Assembly: GCF_003255815.1 (NCBI RefSeq)
Contig: NC_037682.1
Coordinates: 9,860,711 to 9,924,710, forward strand
Origin: Theropithecus gelada
Taxonomy: Eukaryota; Chordata; Mammalia; Primates; Cercopithecidae
Direction: 5' to 3'
Length of the DNA stretch: 64,000 bases
Of the stretch, positions 61,738 to 64,000 are shown piece by piece (position 1 is the first letter of the stretch; every line of letters starts with the position of its first letter). The position numbers and the translations under genes were made by a program. The notes beneath the pieces were generated by a model. It did no database searches and was not told where the DNA came from. It was given only the letters and a program-made list of their open reading frames with translations.

Positions 61738-61900
61738 CAGAACAAAGGGAGAGATGGAGGGAGGAAGAGAGAAAGGGAAAAATTGGTGGAGGAGAGAAAA
61801 AAGGAAGGAGCAGAGAGATGGAGGAAGGAGAGGGGGCAAGTGAAGGGGTGGGAAGAGAAAGACTCAAGCCTCAAGCTGTAGGGAGGGGCAGGAATGGGGA
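61738..61900 (+). repeat. Homopurine-rich tract
   Basis: Roughly 160 bases almost entirely of G and A, with few interruptions; low-complexity. Confidence 0.8.
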
Positions 61901-64000
61901 ACAACTTGGCCAAAAGAAGAAAGGCAGGGGGGCACTTGGGAAGAAGGAGTCTGGCGGGAGTAGGGGAGAGGAAAGGGGCTGATAGACAGGGACAAGAAGG
62001 GAAGCTGGGCTTTGGGGACCCATGGGGAAGGAGGCCTGTGGATGCCACCTCACTGTTTCTTTGGGTGGCGTGGTGGTCTGCTGGTTTAGAGGTGGCACTG
62101 TGGGTGCCTGCATGTCAGTGGCTGTGCAGGGCTGCGTATTGGTGGCTGTGTGTGTGTGTATGTGTGTGTATACACACCTAGGAGTCTGATGCATCTCTAT
62201 GTCACTCTGTGACATGTCTTTGTGCCTGCTTTTGTGTCTCTTAACCTTGTCACCTATCACCATCTTTCTTTTGATGGTGGTCCTCTCTGGGGTTTCAGTA
62301 GGAGAGTTAGGGGATGAGACTGAAGGTGGGGAGGTGGGTTTAGCAGGTCGTGGTTCCACGTGGGTGGGCTGGGGGCTTCCTCTGTGGCACTGTGCTCTGG
62401 ACCCTGCAGCCCTCCTTATATCTCTAAGGAGTCCTCTGTACCTTCACCCTCTTCCCGCTTGACACTTGCCCGAGGCCTAGCTTTCTCCAGGAACCCCAAG
62501 ATCCTGCTTTGCAGCCCCTGCCGAGCACCTCCTTTTTCCTCCCACCCTCTTGTGGCAGGGCAAAGAGAACCAGAAGTAGCCGGATAAAGTGCCCTAGGAA
62601 GGGACCCTTGGCAATGCCATCCATCACTGCCAGTCTCTTCTCCAGTGGTGGGAGGAGGGGCTGATGTCACAGGTGGATGTGGGGAAGTGAATACCCCAGT
62701 GGGGCTGGGGGCCAGGAGGAGGGAGCAGAGATTTCAGATTAGCGGGGAGACAGACTTTAGGGAGAAAACCCTGGGGCCAGCTGGGGCTGAGCCAGGGGTA
62801 GACAGGAAGGGAACCAGCCTCCCCTTCACCAAGATGGCTGGTGCTGTCACGCCTGAGGGAGCTGAGCAGCTGGTTGCCGTGGTGACAGAGGGAGACTGCC
62901 GAATGCTAATGAGGCTGGCGAGGAGCTGGGCAGTGGAAGGGTCTGGGAGAGAGAGATGTGGCTTCCCCCAGCAGCAGTCAGGCCTGTGGGAGACAGAGGG
63001 TGGGTTCACAGGGCACCTGGCTCCTGGGCTGGGGGTGGGCAGAGGCCTGGATTCTCAAGGGTGGGAGCCTGAGAGCAAGGCTGCTTCTGACAGGGAATGT
63101 CAGATGTGGGTTGAGGGCTCTGGGTCTGGGTCCTGGGTTTAGGGGGTTTGGACGAAGATGCTGGTAGTTCTTGGGGAAAGGGTTGGTGGCAGAGTAGGAG
63201 GGTATTCAGAGTAAGGAATGAGGAGACTCGGTTCAAATGCCTGGGTCCTTACCTGTGTCATGGATAAAAACCTACGTCTTCCCAAGAGCTGTTCAGTCCT
63301 AAGGCTGCCCTCAGTGGCTGTGGCCTCCTCCTCCAAGTGGCCTCAGACTCAGACGTGGGGAGAAACCAATGCTACCCTAGAGAGATGGGGCAAAGAGGGA
63401 AATGTGAACCATCTGGCCATGTCCTTCCTGGCCTCCTCACTGCCTTTCCTCTTGGAACCCAGGCATCCTGGCCCCCAGCTTTGTCTCAGAAATACTCGTA
63501 ACTCTTTAACCTTGCTACTTCCATCCTGGCCCCAGCTTTCTATCCCTAGGGTTAACATCTCATTGCCACAGCAGTGGGGCTGGTTTCCAAGGGTGACAGT
63601 GGCACTGCAGGGCTGTTCCCTTTCCTACCCTCTTGGCCAGACACCACAGGGGAGTGAGTGGGGCTGGGGTTAGGGTTAGGAGGGGGCTCTGAGGTTTGGT
63701 GGAGCTGGCTGGACATCTCAGGGAGCCCTGGGGTCTCAGACCAGCTGTGGGGCCTGGTGCTGCCAGCCTCTCTAGGAGAGTGCGTTCCTTGGCTGGTGCC
63801 CGTTGGGGACAAGGGTACTGATCCAGTGGGCCAGATTCCTTCCCACTAAGGCTGGGGAGGGATACTTTGGGTTAGGGCTGACAAGGCTGTCTCAAGGGGC
63901 CAGTGTAATTCTGGATGGAAATCCTAGCTGATCTTCCTATCAGTCCATTTTCTATTTTCAAAATCCAGCTTTTGGGTCATTTGAGAGAGGTCCTGGCCAG

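Larger units (their letters stand above)
60159..64000 (+). other. NRXN2: NRXN2 intron 3, 5' part
   Basis: No further exon recognised. Holds a long (TG)n tract (61330-61395), a purine tract (61738-61900), TG-rich text near 62145-62178 with a 14-base palindrome, and a small CpG-containing segment with YY1- and RFX-like motifs (62831-62886). No Alu is seen after 58.5 kb. Confidence 0.65.

Noticed and set aside
62645..63142. Open frame of 165 codons in NRXN2 intron 3
   Set aside because: No similarity to the NRXN2 segment expected next (a Gly-Pro-Ala-His-Leu-Thr-type start of LNS2) and no paired acceptor and donor in phase.

Overview
The window is nuclear DNA of a catarrhine primate. It carries dozens of Alu elements in many states of decay, plus MIR, L2 and old L1 remnants, long introns with GT-AG borders, CpG islands, and one 376-base run of N (8588-8963) inside a nested Alu. 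Several young Alus (8351-9117, 48373-48689) carry sequence variants I associate with Old World monkey AluY lineages rather than human AluY, so a macaque- or baboon-like genome is the best guess. This is inference. The gene order PYGM - RASGRP2 - NRXN2 is that of human 11q13.1, here all on the + strand.

Layout. (1) 1-11267: the 3' three quarters of PYGM (muscle glycogen phosphorylase), 15 coding exons that match exons 6-20 and encode residues 221-842, with stop codon and poly(A) signal. The 5' exons (Ser-15 site, most of the AMP site) lie outside. (2) 11268-12600: a GC-rich intergenic stretch. (3) about 12600-31190: complete RASGRP2 (CalDAG-GEFI), with a CpG-island promoter, 15 coding exons summing to exactly 609 codons, a 3'UTR intron and a poly(A) signal. 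Its second coding intron (15639-16146) has AT-AC ends and a matching branch site, so it is a U12-dependent intron. (4) 31191-34640: intergenic. (5) about 34650 to the end: the 5' part of NRXN2, with a CpG-island promoter and noncoding exon 1 (donor at 35428), a 9.1 kb intron, exon 2 (44547-45523: start codon, signal peptide, first LNS domain, first EGF repeat), a 14.6 kb intron, an 18-base microexon (60141-60158, alternative splice segment 1), and intron to the window end.

The genes do not form an operon or a pathway. PYGM serves muscle glycogen breakdown, RASGRP2 is a calcium-responsive Rap1 exchange factor of platelets and neutrophils, and NRXN2 is a presynaptic adhesion receptor. All reading frames and splice phases were checked by hand across every junction and close without frameshifts.

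No unknown gene system was found. The best second-look items are the AT-AC intron, the neurexin microexon with its pyrimidine-rich upstream signals, a roughly 16 kb Alu-free block around the NRXN2 promoter and first intron with three AT-rich homeodomain/POU motif clusters, an 82-bp GC-box minisatellite just after NRXN2 exon 2, small upstream ORFs in the NRXN2 leader, and a 106-bp retrocopied mRNA tail with 17-bp target duplications. Long open frames elsewhere are Alu-derived or GC-rich shadows.
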